21,295 bases of DNA from JARICQ01 sp964428475 (GCA_964428475.1 CAYRYO010000027.1:1-21295), one strand, 5' to 3'. Shown: positions 1 through 7,928, counted from the first letter of the stretch. Notes: generated by a model not told the origin, from the sequence alone. Made by a program: numbers and translations.

Positions 1-137
1 AGTATACCAAGTCGGAAGCCTACCGTTATCTAAGGACAGGATATGAAAGTATCCCTTTAAAGAGAGATGCATTTTTTGCATAACTTAGGTGGCACCACGA
101 ATATACCCTTCGTCCTATTTTGGACGGAGGTTTTTTT
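1..137 (+). promoter_or_regulatory. T-box riboswitch (3' portion), probably tRNA-Trp responsive
   Basis: This is the 3' part of a T-box leader in front of trpB. The conserved T-box core reads AGGTGGCACCACG at 87-99 and is followed directly by an intrinsic terminator (107-137). In this riboswitch class, uncharged tRNA pairs its NCCA end with the UGGN of the core and favours the antiterminator. Here the variable base is C (UGGC), which pairs with a G discriminator base, as in bacterial tRNA-Trp. Small hairpins precede the core (GGATA/TATCC near 39-54, ATGCA/TGCAT near 68-82). The specifier loop lies before the window start, so tryptophan specificity is inferred from the UGGC and the downstream gene. 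Confidence 0.88.
107..137 (+). terminator. T-box regulated intrinsic terminator
   Basis: A 9-bp stem (107-115 with 122-130, one G-U pair) closes a six-base loop and is followed by seven T residues at 131-137. It sits directly 3' of the T-box core, so it is the conditional terminator of the riboswitch rather than the end of an upstream gene. Confidence 0.88.
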
Positions 138-170
138 GTATTTAAAATTATAATATTGGAGGAAAAGAAA

Positions 171-1334
171 ATGAAAAATTCAAAAGGTTTATTTGGAGAA
201 TATGGTGGAGCCTATGTCCCTGAGGAATTAAAAAACGTATTAAATCAATTGGAAAAAGAATTTAATATTGCAATGAAAGATGAGAAATTCTTAAAAGAAA
301 TAGAATATTATTTAAAGGAGTATGTCGGTAGAGAAAACCCACTATATTTTGCCCAAAGACTATCCAAAGAAATCGGTGGAGCTAAGATTTATCTAAAAAG
401 AGAAGATTTAAATCATACAGGTGCACATAAAATAAACAATGCTATAGGTCAAGGACTACTGGCAAAGAGAATGGGGAAAAAGAGAGTAATAGCAGAAACT
501 GGAGCAGGCCAACATGGAGTAGCTACAGCTACAGTTTGTGCACTTCTTGGATTAGACTGTACAGTTTATATGGGTGAAGAAGATACTAAAAGGCAAGAAT
601 TAAATGTATTTAGAATGGAAGTTTTAGGAGCAAAAGTAGTAGCCGTAAAAGAAGGAAATAGAACATTAAAAGAAGCAGTAGATGCAGCTCTAAATGATTA
701 TGTAGAAAATGCAGATAATACCTTCTATTTGCTAGGTTCAGCTGTAGGACCTCACCCATTTCCAACAATAGTGAGGACATTCCAATCAGTAATTGGAAAA
801 GAAGCTAGAGCTCAAATATTAATCAAAGAGGGTAGATTGCCTGATTATCTAATAGCCTGTGTAGGTGGGGGAAGTAATGCTATAGGGCTTTTCCACCCAT
901 TTTTGCAAGACAGTAAGGTAAAAATGATAGGAGTAGAACCAGCAGGAAAAGGCCTAGACACCGAAAAGCATTCAGCAAGTATATGCAAGGGTAGTCCAGG
1001 AATTTTACATGGATTTAAATGTTATAAATTAGATCATAGCACTTATTCCATAGCAGCAGGACTAGACTATCCAGGAGTAGGACCAGAGCATAGTTATTTT
1101 AATGATATAAAAAGAGCAACTTACACTTCAGTTACAGATAAGGAAGCTTTAGATGGATTTTTCACATTATCAAAAACAGAGGGAATTATCCCAGCCTTAG
1201 AAAGTTCCCACGCGGTAGCTTATGCCATGAAATTAGCCAAGACTTTAAATGATGATAAAATAATAATAGTAAATCTATCCGGTAGAGGAGATAAAGATGT
1301 GGCACAAATTAGACAGATAACCATCAATGACTAA
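171..1334 (+). CDS. trpB: Tryptophan synthase beta subunit TrpB (stand-alone)
   Basis: TrpB is the PLP-dependent beta subunit of tryptophan synthase and joins indole to L-serine to make tryptophan. The start is ATG 171, with GGAGG at 158-162, giving 387 aa. An in-frame ATG at 120 lies inside the terminator hairpin and is rejected. The PLP lysine is K87 in HTGAHKIN, the catalytic Glu is E109 in AETGAGQHG, and the glycine-rich PLP phosphate loop GGGSNAIG is near residue 235. Length and motifs fit the classical TrpB1 group that normally pairs with TrpA. No trpA or other trp gene follows. The next gene is folE, which has its own promoter, so trpB appears monocistronic. An orphan TrpB under T-box control could salvage free indole, or its partner could lie elsewhere in the genome. 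Confidence 0.96.
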   Translation: MKNSKGLFGEYGGAYVPEELKNVLNQLEKEFNIAMKDEKFLKEIEYYLKEYVGRENPLYFAQRLSKEIGGAKIYLKREDLNHTGAHKINNAIGQGLLAKRMGKKRVIAETGAGQHGVATATVCALLGLDCTVYMGEEDTKRQELNVFRMEVLGAKVVAVKEGNRTLKEAVDAALNDYVENADNTFYLLGSAVGPHPFPTIVRTFQSVIGKEARAQILIKEGRLPDYLIACVGGGSNAIGLFHPFLQDSKVKMIGVEPAGKGLDTEKHSASICKGSPGILHGFKCYKLDHSTYSIAAGLDYPGVGPEHSYFNDIKRATYTSVTDKEALDGFFTLSKTEGIIPALESSHAVAYAMKLAKTLNDDKIIIVNLSGRGDKDVAQIRQITIND

Positions 1335-1397
1335 TGATTTTGCTTTATGCCACTTTTTAAAAATTTATAAATGTCCTCTGAGGTATATTCCCTTGAC

Positions 1398-1426
1398 TTG
1401 ACATTAAAATTCATCTAATATAAAAT
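1398..1426 (+). promoter_or_regulatory. Promoter of the folate operon
   Basis: A -35 box TTGACA (1398-1403) and a -10 box TAAAAT (1421-1426) are separated by 17 bp, close to the sigma-A consensus. It lies 51 bp before the folE start in the trpB-folE gap and makes the folate genes a separate transcription unit. No strong terminator is visible after trpB, so some read-through is possible. Confidence 0.72.
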
Positions 1427-1477
1427 ATGATATATTGTAAAAATATTAACAAGACATATCTTGGGAGATGAAAGATA

Positions 1478-2044
1478 ATGGATAAGAATAGAATAGAAAA
1501 AGCAGTTAGAGAGATTTTATTTGCTATAGGTGAAGACCCTGATAGAGAGGGTTTAATAGATACACCAAATAGAATCGCAAGAATGTATGAAGAGATTTTT
1601 GCTGGATTAGATCAAGACCCTTCTGAACATCTTAAGGTGTATTTTCAAGAAGAAAAATATGAGGAATTGGTATTAATAAAAAATATTCCTTTTTACTCAG
1701 TATGTGAGCATCACTTAGTTCCATTTTTTGGACATGCTCATGTAGGATATTTGCCTAAAGATGGGCGATTAACGGGACTTAGTAAATTGGCTCGTGTTGT
1801 TGAAACTGTATCAAAGAGACCACAATTACAAGAAAGATTGACAGCTACTGTAGCTAATACAATAGTAGATAGTCTAGATCCTTATGGGGTAATCGTTGTA
1901 ATCGAAGCGGAGCATATGTGCATGACAATGAGAGGCGTTAAAAAACCAGGATCTAAAACTGTAACTTCTGCAGTTAGAGGGGTATTTTCAACAGATGCAA
2001 AATCTCGTGCAGAAGTATTATCTATGATAAATGATCACAGATGA
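1478..2044 (+). CDS. folE: GTP cyclohydrolase I FolE
   Basis: FolE converts GTP to 7,8-dihydroneopterin triphosphate, the committed step of folate synthesis, in the cytoplasm. The 188-aa length is typical of the type I (FolE1) enzyme. Zinc ligands are visible as C76 and H79 in SVCEHHLVPF and C148 in EHMCMTMRG, and the family block KKPGSKTVTSAVRG follows at about 155-168. The start ATG is preceded by GGGAG at 1463-1467. It is the first gene of a folE-folP-folB-folK operon, and its stop overlaps or abuts the start region of folP. No gene for a Nudix-type dihydroneopterin triphosphate pyrophosphatase (FolQ) is present in the operon. Confidence 0.97.
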   Translation: MDKNRIEKAVREILFAIGEDPDREGLIDTPNRIARMYEEIFAGLDQDPSEHLKVYFQEEKYEELVLIKNIPFYSVCEHHLVPFFGHAHVGYLPKDGRLTGLSKLARVVETVSKRPQLQERLTATVANTIVDSLDPYGVIVVIEAEHMCMTMRGVKKPGSKTVTSAVRGVFSTDAKSRAEVLSMINDHR

Positions 2045-2045
2045 T

Positions 2046-2061
2046 GGAGGTAGGAAAATTG
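2046..2061 (+). promoter_or_regulatory. Ribosome binding site that selects a TTG start for folP
   Basis: GGAGG at 2046-2050 is eight bases before an in-frame TTG at 2059-2061. The competing ATG codons at 2041 and 2044 lie before or against this site and have no Shine-Dalgarno of their own, although ATG 2041 forms an ATGA overlap with the folE stop that could allow translational coupling. TTG 2059 is the better supported start. Confidence 0.65.
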
Positions 2062-2880
2062 AATATATTAGATAAATCCTTTGATTTTGGTAAAAGAACT
2101 TATATTATGGGAATATTAAATATTACCCCTGATTCATTTTCAGATGGTGGAAACTTTATATCAATTGAAAATGCTATTTCTCATGCAAAAACTATGCTAA
2201 AAGAAGGAGCAGATATTATAGATATCGGTGGAGAATCCTCAAGGCCAGGACATACTAGAATAACCACTGAAGAGGAATTAAAACGAGTAATCCCTGTAAT
2301 CAAAAGGCTAAGAGCAGAAACTAATTGTATTATCTCTTTGGATACTATAAGAGCTGAAGTAGCTGAACAAGGTATAAAAAATGGTGTAAATATATTAAAT
2401 GATATCTGGGGTTTACAAGGCAATCCTGATATGGCTTATATCGCGGCCAAATATCATGTCCCTATAGTTATTATGCATAATCAAAATGACACAGTATATG
2501 AAAAGGATATGCTTGTAGAGATTAAAGATTTCTTTAAAAGATCCTTAAAAATAGCTGAGAAGGCAGGTATTGATAAAGATAATATTATTCTAGATCCAGG
2601 AATTGGATTTGGGAAAACAGCTGAGCAAAATATTCATTTATTAAACAGGCTTAAAGAAATTAAAGACTTGGGATATCCTGTTTTGCTAGGAACATCAAGA
2701 AAATCAACCATAGGTAAGATATTAGACTTGCCTCCTAAGGAAAGAGTAGAGGGAACAATTGCTACAAATGTTATTGGCATCACTCAGGGAGTAGACATCC
2801 TCAGAGTTCACGATATCAAGGAAAACCTTAGAGCTGCTAAGGTATCTGATGCTATAGTAAGGGGGAATTTCAATGGATAA
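2059..2880 (+). CDS. folP: Dihydropteroate synthase FolP
   Basis: FolP condenses 6-hydroxymethyl-7,8-dihydropterin pyrophosphate with p-aminobenzoate to give dihydropteroate; it is the sulfonamide target. The TIM-barrel signatures are all present: NITPDSFSDGG near the N-terminus, DIGGESSRPG in loop 2, DPGIGFGKT for the pterin pocket, and GTSRKS near the C-terminus. From TTG 2059 the protein is 273 aa; from ATG 2041 it would be 279 aa. The last codons overlap the folB start by 8 bp, as expected of a translationally coupled operon. Nothing suggests a resistance-type change, but that cannot be judged by eye. Confidence 0.96.
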   Translation: MNILDKSFDFGKRTYIMGILNITPDSFSDGGNFISIENAISHAKTMLKEGADIIDIGGESSRPGHTRITTEEELKRVIPVIKRLRAETNCIISLDTIRAEVAEQGIKNGVNILNDIWGLQGNPDMAYIAAKYHVPIVIMHNQNDTVYEKDMLVEIKDFFKRSLKIAEKAGIDKDNIILDPGIGFGKTAEQNIHLLNRLKEIKDLGYPVLLGTSRKSTIGKILDLPPKERVEGTIATNVIGITQGVDILRVHDIKENLRAAKVSDAIVRGNFNG

Positions 2881-3247
2881 AATAATCATGAAAAATATGG
2901 CTTTTCACTCTTATCATGGCGTTTTTAAAGAAGAAAAAAAACTGGGTCAAAAGTTTTTTGTAGACGCGTCCTTGTATTTAGATTTAAAACAAGCAGGTGA
3001 AAGTGATGATTTAAATCATTCTGTTAATTATGGCCAAGTCTATGAGCTAATTAAAGACATTATAGAAAATGAAAACTTTGATTTGCTAGAAGCTTTGTGT
3101 GAAAAGATATGCAAGATTATTATTTCAAATTATGATAAAGTTCAAAGAGTTCAATTAGAGATTAGAAAACCAGAAGCTCCTGTCCACGGGATTTTTGACT
3201 ACTTTGCCCTAGCTATAGATAGAAAGAGGTCTGATTATGAAGAATAA
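2873..3247 (+). CDS. folB: Dihydroneopterin aldolase FolB
   Basis: FolB cleaves 7,8-dihydroneopterin to 6-hydroxymethyl-7,8-dihydropterin and glycolaldehyde. The 124-aa length is normal for this small T-fold enzyme. Catalytic residues are visible: E21 in KEEKKLGQ, Y53 in VNYGQVYELI and K99 in EIRKPEAPV, matching Glu22, Tyr54 and Lys100 of the Staphylococcus aureus enzyme with a one-residue offset. The ATG overlaps the end of folP by 8 bp and has GGGGGA just upstream. Its last 11 bases overlap the start of folK. Confidence 0.95.
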   Translation: MDKIIMKNMAFHSYHGVFKEEKKLGQKFFVDASLYLDLKQAGESDDLNHSVNYGQVYELIKDIIENENFDLLEALCEKICKIIISNYDKVQRVQLEIRKPEAPVHGIFDYFALAIDRKRSDYEE

Positions 3248-4190
3248 GATTTTCTTAGGCTTAGGTAGTAATATTGGAGATACAAGGAAGAATTTAAATA
3301 CAGCTCTAAATTTACTTGAGGAAAAAGTCGATATTTTGAATAGATCTTCCTATTATAAAACTGAACCTATTGGATATAAAGATCAAGAGTGGTTTTTAAA
3401 TATGGTAGTAGAAGGAGAAACTGAGCTTTCTCCACAAATGCTTTTAGCATTTACTCAAAGTATTGAATGTAAAATGAAAAGAGTCAAAACTATTCTAAAC
3501 GGCCCTCGTATTATCGATATAGATATTCTATTGTATAATAATATTAATATAGAAACTGAGAGATTAACTATTCCTCACCCTAGAATACTGGAAAGGGCAT
3601 TCGTTGTAGTCCCTCTTTGTGAAATTGCTCCTGATATTGTTATCAAAGGGCAAAAGATAAAAGATGCACTTTCTAATATAAGAGAACAAGGAATTCAAAA
3701 AGACTTAACTGCTATGCCAAGGGTTAATCGTATCCTTTTAAATAATGAGTATCTTTCACATCTTAAACAAATTGAAGTGGATGAAAAAGACAGGCTATTT
3801 TGCTGTCATGATATGACTCATTTTTTAGATGTATCAAGGATTGCATGGATAATGAACCTAGAAGAAGATTTGAATCTAAATAAGGAAATAGTCTATGCAA
3901 CAGGGCTTCTACATGATATTGGTAGATGGGAAGAATACCAAACAGGTATAGATCATGCAATTGCTAGCAGTAGATTAGCAGGGAGTATTTTAGATAAATG
4001 TGGTTTTACTAAAGAAGAAAAAGACTCAGTTGTAAATGCTATTAATAATCATAGGTCCTTAAAAGACACTGATACTTTAAGTAGAATAATTTATAAAGCT
4101 GATAAAATATCACGACCTTGTTTTTATTGCTCTAGTATAGAAACTTGCAAAAGGTTTCAACACAATGAAAAACCAACCCTAGTTTACTAA
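3237..4190 (+). CDS. folK: HPPK (FolK) fused to a C-terminal HD-domain phosphohydrolase
   Basis: The N-terminal part (about 1-155) is 6-hydroxymethyl-7,8-dihydropterin pyrophosphokinase, which transfers pyrophosphate from ATP to the FolB product. It has GLGSNIGD at 8-15, the metal-binding aspartates D94 and D96 in GPRIIDIDIL, and IPHPR. Typical FolK is about 160 aa, but this protein is 317 aa. The remainder (about 165-317) is an HD hydrolase domain: H191 in CCHDMTHF, the H226-D227 pair in GLLHDIGRW, further histidines at 240 and 272, and D289 in KADKISR. It ends with a CxxCx5C cluster (C295, C298, C304). The substrate of the HD half is unknown. Its place in a folate operon that lacks a FolQ gene suggests a pterin phosphate substrate, which is inference. 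The stop lies in the loop of the operon terminator. Confidence 0.93.
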   Translation: MKNKIFLGLGSNIGDTRKNLNTALNLLEEKVDILNRSSYYKTEPIGYKDQEWFLNMVVEGETELSPQMLLAFTQSIECKMKRVKTILNGPRIIDIDILLYNNINIETERLTIPHPRILERAFVVVPLCEIAPDIVIKGQKIKDALSNIREQGIQKDLTAMPRVNRILLNNEYLSHLKQIEVDEKDRLFCCHDMTHFLDVSRIAWIMNLEEDLNLNKEIVYATGLLHDIGRWEEYQTGIDHAIASSRLAGSILDKCGFTKEEKDSVVNAINNHRSLKDTDTLSRIIYKADKISRPCFYCSSIETCKRFQHNEKPTLVY

Positions 4191-4204
4191 GGTTGGTTTT
4201 TTTA
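4171..4204. terminator. Bidirectional terminator between folK and the chemotaxis receptor
   Basis: An 8-bp stem AACCAACC (4171-4178) pairs with GGTTGGTT (4191-4198). T residues follow on the plus strand and five A residues precede it, giving a T-tract on the minus strand. It lies between two convergent genes and overlaps the last codons of folK. Confidence 0.85.
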
Positions 4205-4232
4205 TGATTAATATCTAAATAAGAAAGGCTTT

Positions 4233-5912
4233 TTAATATTTAAATACAGATATACTTTCTTTCATTTCATTTGCTAATATAGCTAATTGTTCACTTGCAT
4301 TTGAAATTTGTTCCATGGACGCTGTTTGTTCTTCAACTGACGCAGAGGCTTCTTGAGTGCCTGCTGCATTTTCCTCTGATATAGCTGCTAAGTTCTGTAT
4401 TACACCTATCATTTGGTTTTTGTCATTGTCCATTTCTCGACCAATCTTATGAATAGATTGTATAGCCTCTTCCATTTTATCGATAGCACCAGCTATACCT
4501 TCAAATTTAATATTTGTCAGTTCAACACTTTCCGTTTGAGATTGAGTGGTTTTTTCAATCGATTTCATAGTGTTTACAGCATTCTTGGTATCTTCAGTAA
4601 GCTCTTTAATAGTTTTTGTGATTTCTTCTGTGAAATTGTTAGATTGCTCTGCCAGCTTCCTTATCTCATCTGCAACTACTGCAAAACCTTGACCAAATTC
4701 ACCAGCTCTAGCTGCCTCTATTGCTGCATTTAAAGCTAATAAATTTGTTTGTTCAGCTATACTTCTAATCATCTCACTGGCCTTTTCTATATTTGTCGCA
4801 CTTTCATTTGTACCAACGATAACATTATATATTTCCACTAAAGATTGATTGCTAGTTTCTGTGTTTTCTACAAGTTCTTTTACTATTTCTAATCCTTCAT
4901 TTTTCAATATATTGATTTCATTGGAAACATTGTATAGTTCCGCTACACCTTGTTCATTGTCTTCTATTTGTTTGCCCAGATGTTCAATATTTACTACTCC
5001 ATTTTCTGTATCCTTAGCTTGTTCTGTTGCACTATTGGCAATTTCTTCTATAGCTCTTGCTACTTCATCAGCTGCTATTTCTGATTGCTCACTAATTTCA
5101 CTTAAGTTTCCTGCAGAAGATGCCAGGTCCTGTGACAAATTGAAGACTTTTGAAACTAAATCTACTAAATTATTGCGAACAGTGGTGATGGACTTGGCCA
5201 TTACTCCTATTTCGTCATTTCTATTTTCTAGCTTTTTATAGCTAGAAGATTCATCCAAAGTAAAGTCATATCTTGAAAACTTATCTAGTATAGAAGTCAT
5301 ACTTTGTACAGGTTTCAATAAAATATTTCTAAGTATAATTACTAACAATATTATTGCTAATGAATTTGCTATTAAAATATACATATTTATTTTTATTAAA
5401 CTTGTCTTAAGTATTTGGTTAACTGTCTCTGTATCTATTGGAATACCAATATTGAGTGCACCCACTAATTCACCATCCTCATATATAGGCTTTAGTATAT
5501 CTAAAACTGGTGAATCTGTAACTGACCAAGTAAATATATCAGCATACTCCTTACCATCTTTTGCAGCAGCTATACTACCTGCATCATCCAACTTGATACC
5601 TATCCTACTAGTATCCGAATGTGCCACCGCTGTTACATCACTATCAATAAAGAGTGCATATGCCAGCATATTATCTTTATTGATCTTTTCAACAAACTCT
5701 TGAGCATTATTCCTTTCAAAAGATTGTGAATAAACATTGACCAACTTTAAATTATGTTCCTTCCATTGTGATATTACCTCGTCTTTTATTATACCCCTTA
5801 CAACCAATAATACTGTTAAAAATGATAGTATTATCGTCACCATTATCACCATAATAAGTTTTAACATTAAATTACTTTTAATTTTCTTAGATATACCTGC
5901 CTTATTTGCCAT
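4233..5912 (-). CDS. Methyl-accepting chemotaxis protein
   Basis: This is a 559-aa transmembrane chemoreceptor. TM1 spans about 17-40, an extracellular ligand-binding segment (about 41-172) resembles a single Cache/PAS-like sensor, and TM2 spans about 175-197. A HAMP linker follows (about 198-250, with LKPVQSMTSIL). The cytoplasmic signalling rod carries the conserved hairpin tip EQTNLLALNAAIEAARAGE near 387-405. It would set CheA kinase activity in response to an extracellular ligand, which cannot be read from the sequence. No CheWRB-binding pentapeptide is evident at the C-terminus (ends SVFKY). The start ATG has AAAGGGG upstream. The gene stands alone; its left neighbour is convergent. Confidence 0.95.
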   Translation of the reverse strand: MANKAGISKKIKSNLMLKLIMVIMVTIILSFLTVLLVVRGIIKDEVISQWKEHNLKLVNVYSQSFERNNAQEFVEKINKDNMLAYALFIDSDVTAVAHSDTSRIGIKLDDAGSIAAAKDGKEYADIFTWSVTDSPVLDILKPIYEDGELVGALNIGIPIDTETVNQILKTSLIKINMYILIANSLAIILLVIILRNILLKPVQSMTSILDKFSRYDFTLDESSSYKKLENRNDEIGVMAKSITTVRNNLVDLVSKVFNLSQDLASSAGNLSEISEQSEIAADEVARAIEEIANSATEQAKDTENGVVNIEHLGKQIEDNEQGVAELYNVSNEINILKNEGLEIVKELVENTETSNQSLVEIYNVIVGTNESATNIEKASEMIRSIAEQTNLLALNAAIEAARAGEFGQGFAVVADEIRKLAEQSNNFTEEITKTIKELTEDTKNAVNTMKSIEKTTQSQTESVELTNIKFEGIAGAIDKMEEAIQSIHKIGREMDNDKNQMIGVIQNLAAISEENAAGTQEASASVEEQTASMEQISNASEQLAILANEMKESISVFKY

Positions 5913-5990
5913 AGTTTAGCAACCCCTTTCTCTAGGTACTTATACCCATATTTCGACATAATATCCCACGTCAAAATAATTTTAATATAG

Positions 5991-6045
5991 AAAAGTTCCC
6001 TTAGTCGCAGCTTTTTATATCTTCACAAATCCTATAAATCAATAT
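5991..6045. repeat. Left copy of a 55-bp direct repeat flanking an N gap (assembly overlap)
   Basis: These 55 bp are repeated without change at 6146-6200, on the other side of exactly 100 N. The pattern fits an unresolved k-mer overlap between two contigs, so the genome probably holds one copy. The right copy ends inside the stop codon of the SLH phosphatase gene. Confidence 0.9.
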
Positions 6046-6145
6046 NNNNNNNNNNNNNNNNNNNNNNNNNNNNNNNNNNNNNNNNNNNNNNNNNNNNNNN
6101 NNNNNNNNNNNNNNNNNNNNNNNNNNNNNNNNNNNNNNNNNNNNN
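6046..6145. other. 100-N scaffold gap
   Basis: Exactly 100 N lie between two identical 55-bp flanks. The gap is in the non-coding stretch between the chemotaxis receptor and the SLH phosphatase, so no gene is evidently interrupted. True missing sequence may be zero. Confidence 0.95.
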
Positions 6146-6200
6146 AAAAGTTCCCTTAGTCGCAGCTTTTTATATCTTCACAAATCCTATAAATCAATAT
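6146..6200. repeat. Right copy of the 55-bp direct repeat (assembly overlap)
   Basis: Identical to 5991-6045; see that entry. Collapsing the two copies would shorten the window by 155 bp. Confidence 0.9.
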
Positions 6201-7855
6201 TAAGCAGCATTTTCTATTTCTGCTCCTATTTCTGTAGAGAGAATAGTCTTTATCGCTTCTATTTGCTCCTTGTCTAAACCTATGCTTAGTAGATAATCTT
6301 CACTAGCCTTTACTAGATCTACTCCTTCTAAACTTGCTCCCTTTTCTAAGCCCGCTATATATCTAAGAGATTCTAATATATTGCTTTCAGCAATGCTATT
6401 ATATTGTTCTGAACCTTTTTCTATGTGATAATAATTGATATAAGTTTCCATATAATCTTCTTTAATTTCCTCTAGGCTAGATCCAGTTAAAGCTTCTAAA
6501 AGTCCTGCTACAAATCCAGCCCTATCCTTACCTTCATTACAATGTACAAGGAATGGTCCTTGATTGGATGCTAAAAATTCAAGTCCACTTTTAAGTTTTA
6601 CTTTGAAATCATCAGCTTTAAAGTCTACTCCCATATTTAAGAGTATAACTTTATTAGCTTCATACAATTCCTTGTAATAAGGAGATGCAAAATCTTCATC
6701 TTCTAAGTAACTCTTTATTTCTTCTTCGCTATCTGCAAGATTTACAACAGTAGCAATTCCTGCTTCTTTGATTAAAGCATCAACATAAGCTGCACGCCCT
6801 ATTTCATTGTTGATAGGACTACTGCTTCTATAGTATACTCCCTCAGCTAAATCTCCAGTGCTTACATTTCTGAAATTAGCAAATACAAGATCAGAATCAT
6901 AATCATCTCTATCATTAGTACGTTCTAATTGACGTATTTCCCATTCAGCTAAATATGCTCCCTTTTCTAGCAATTGAAACTCAACCACGTCACCTTCTGA
7001 TACTTCATGAGTCTCAGCAAAATTGCCCATATTTATAGCCACTATAATATTGCTAGTGCCTATTCCATTAGGAGCACGAACTACCAATGAACCATTATCT
7101 ACATCGCTATAGTCTGTAACAAATGGAGCTTCTAATTCAAGACTTCCTATCTTTATCTTTAGCATGTCCCCATATTCAAACCCTGAGTTTAATAGATTTT
7201 GAGTGTATAAATCTATTGTTATATTTCCATATTTACTTACCTCAGTAACTAGACCCGAAGTAGAGTTTGAAAGCATATTTGATAACTTAAAACATAATTG
7301 TGCTAATTCCGAACGATTTAAATTATCCTTTGGAGCTAAAAACTCACCATTTTTCCCCTGGATAATTCCACCACCAACAAGATACTTAAACGATGCTTCA
7401 GCCCATGTAGGAACTTTATCCTTGTCCACATAATCATCTAAACTAATCTCTATTACTTCAATCTCATGATGCTTTAAATAATTGTATAATACTGCTGCCG
7501 ATTCTGCCCTATTGATCTTTCCAGGGTCTTGTAGTTTAGCGCCTTTATTTAACTCTAATTCAGCGATCCACTCTTCCAATTTTAATTCTTGGTCTAAATT
7601 ATTAAAAACCTTTTCTAATTTGAATAAGGCTTCATTCAGATCATCTAATTCCACATCTCTTAAAGGATCAAAGTTGTCATCAGATAATGACATTACCCCA
7701 TTATCCACTACATAATTTACAGCATCCGAATACCACTGGTCTACATTGATATCCTTAGGTAAATTTGCTTGTTCAGCAAATGCACCTGTCCCTATCATAG
7801 AAATAGTTAACACTACTGCTAATAATAGACCTACTCTTCTTGATGAATTTTTCAT
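6200..7855 (-). CDS. Secreted SLH-domain protein with a tyrosine/lipid phosphatase domain
   Basis: The start is ATG 7855, eight bases after GGTGG (7864-7868); an in-frame GTG at 7867 lies inside this site and is rejected. The protein is 551 aa. Residues 1-27 form a signal peptide with an Ala-x-Ala-like end (GAFAEQA). Three S-layer homology segments follow (about 33-86, 92-130 and 138-195) and should anchor it to cell-wall polymers. Residues 200-295 resemble the C-terminal beta domain of SAM hydroxide adenosyltransferases (KYGNITIDL, TDYSDVDNGSL, VAINMGNFAET, EGDVVEF). Residues 325-551 form a phosphatase of the Y_phosphatase3 type, with NFRNV, YYRSSSP and the P-loop HCNEGKDRAG (Cys439, Arg445). 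The substrate may be phosphotyrosine, phosphoinositide or another surface phosphate; this is not determinable here. Confidence 0.9.
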   Translation of the reverse strand: MKNSSRRVGLLLAVVLTISMIGTGAFAEQANLPKDINVDQWYSDAVNYVVDNGVMSLSDDNFDPLRDVELDDLNEALFKLEKVFNNLDQELKLEEWIAELELNKGAKLQDPGKINRAESAAVLYNYLKHHEIEVIEISLDDYVDKDKVPTWAEASFKYLVGGGIIQGKNGEFLAPKDNLNRSELAQLCFKLSNMLSNSTSGLVTEVSKYGNITIDLYTQNLLNSGFEYGDMLKIKIGSLELEAPFVTDYSDVDNGSLVVRAPNGIGTSNIIVAINMGNFAETHEVSEGDVVEFQLLEKGAYLAEWEIRQLERTNDRDDYDSDLVFANFRNVSTGDLAEGVYYRSSSPINNEIGRAAYVDALIKEAGIATVVNLADSEEEIKSYLEDEDFASPYYKELYEANKVILLNMGVDFKADDFKVKLKSGLEFLASNQGPFLVHCNEGKDRAGFVAGLLEALTGSSLEEIKEDYMETYINYYHIEKGSEQYNSIAESNILESLRYIAGLEKGASLEGVDLVKASEDYLLSIGLDKEQIEAIKTILSTEIGAEIENAA

Positions 7856-7899
7856 ACAATTTACCACCTTTCAAATATTTTTTATTGCGCGTTAATTAT

Positions 7900-7928
7900 A
7901 ATATATATAATAAACATATATATGTCAA
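7900..7928 (-). promoter_or_regulatory. Promoter of the SLH phosphatase gene
   Basis: On the minus strand, TTGACA (7928-7923) is followed by a 17-bp spacer and TATATT (7905-7900). This is close to the sigma-A consensus and lies about 45 bp before the ATG at 7855. Confidence 0.65.

Noticed and set aside
120..170. An earlier in-frame ATG (120) as the trpB start
   Set aside because: It lies in the loop of the T-box terminator, encodes a non-conserved extension, and the GGAGG site points to ATG 171.
4413..5919. Several open frames on the plus strand across the chemotaxis receptor gene
   Set aside because: They lie opposite a well-supported gene, show composition typical of reverse-strand reading and have no ribosome binding sites or recognisable domains.
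5930..5985. Possible SigD/FliA-type promoter for the chemotaxis receptor
   Set aside because: A TAAA and a GATAT occur on the minus strand, but the spacing is about 12 bp rather than 14-16 and the CC of the -10 is missing.
5991..6200. 55-bp direct repeats as attachment sites or target duplications of a mobile element
   Set aside because: The same 55-bp length and 100-N spacer recur at 16349-16558 with unrelated sequence, and no integrase or transposase is near either site. An assembly overlap explains both.
7856..7867. GTG at 7867 as start of the SLH phosphatase
   Set aside because: This GTG is part of the Shine-Dalgarno sequence; ATG 7855 is correctly spaced and gives a normal signal peptide.
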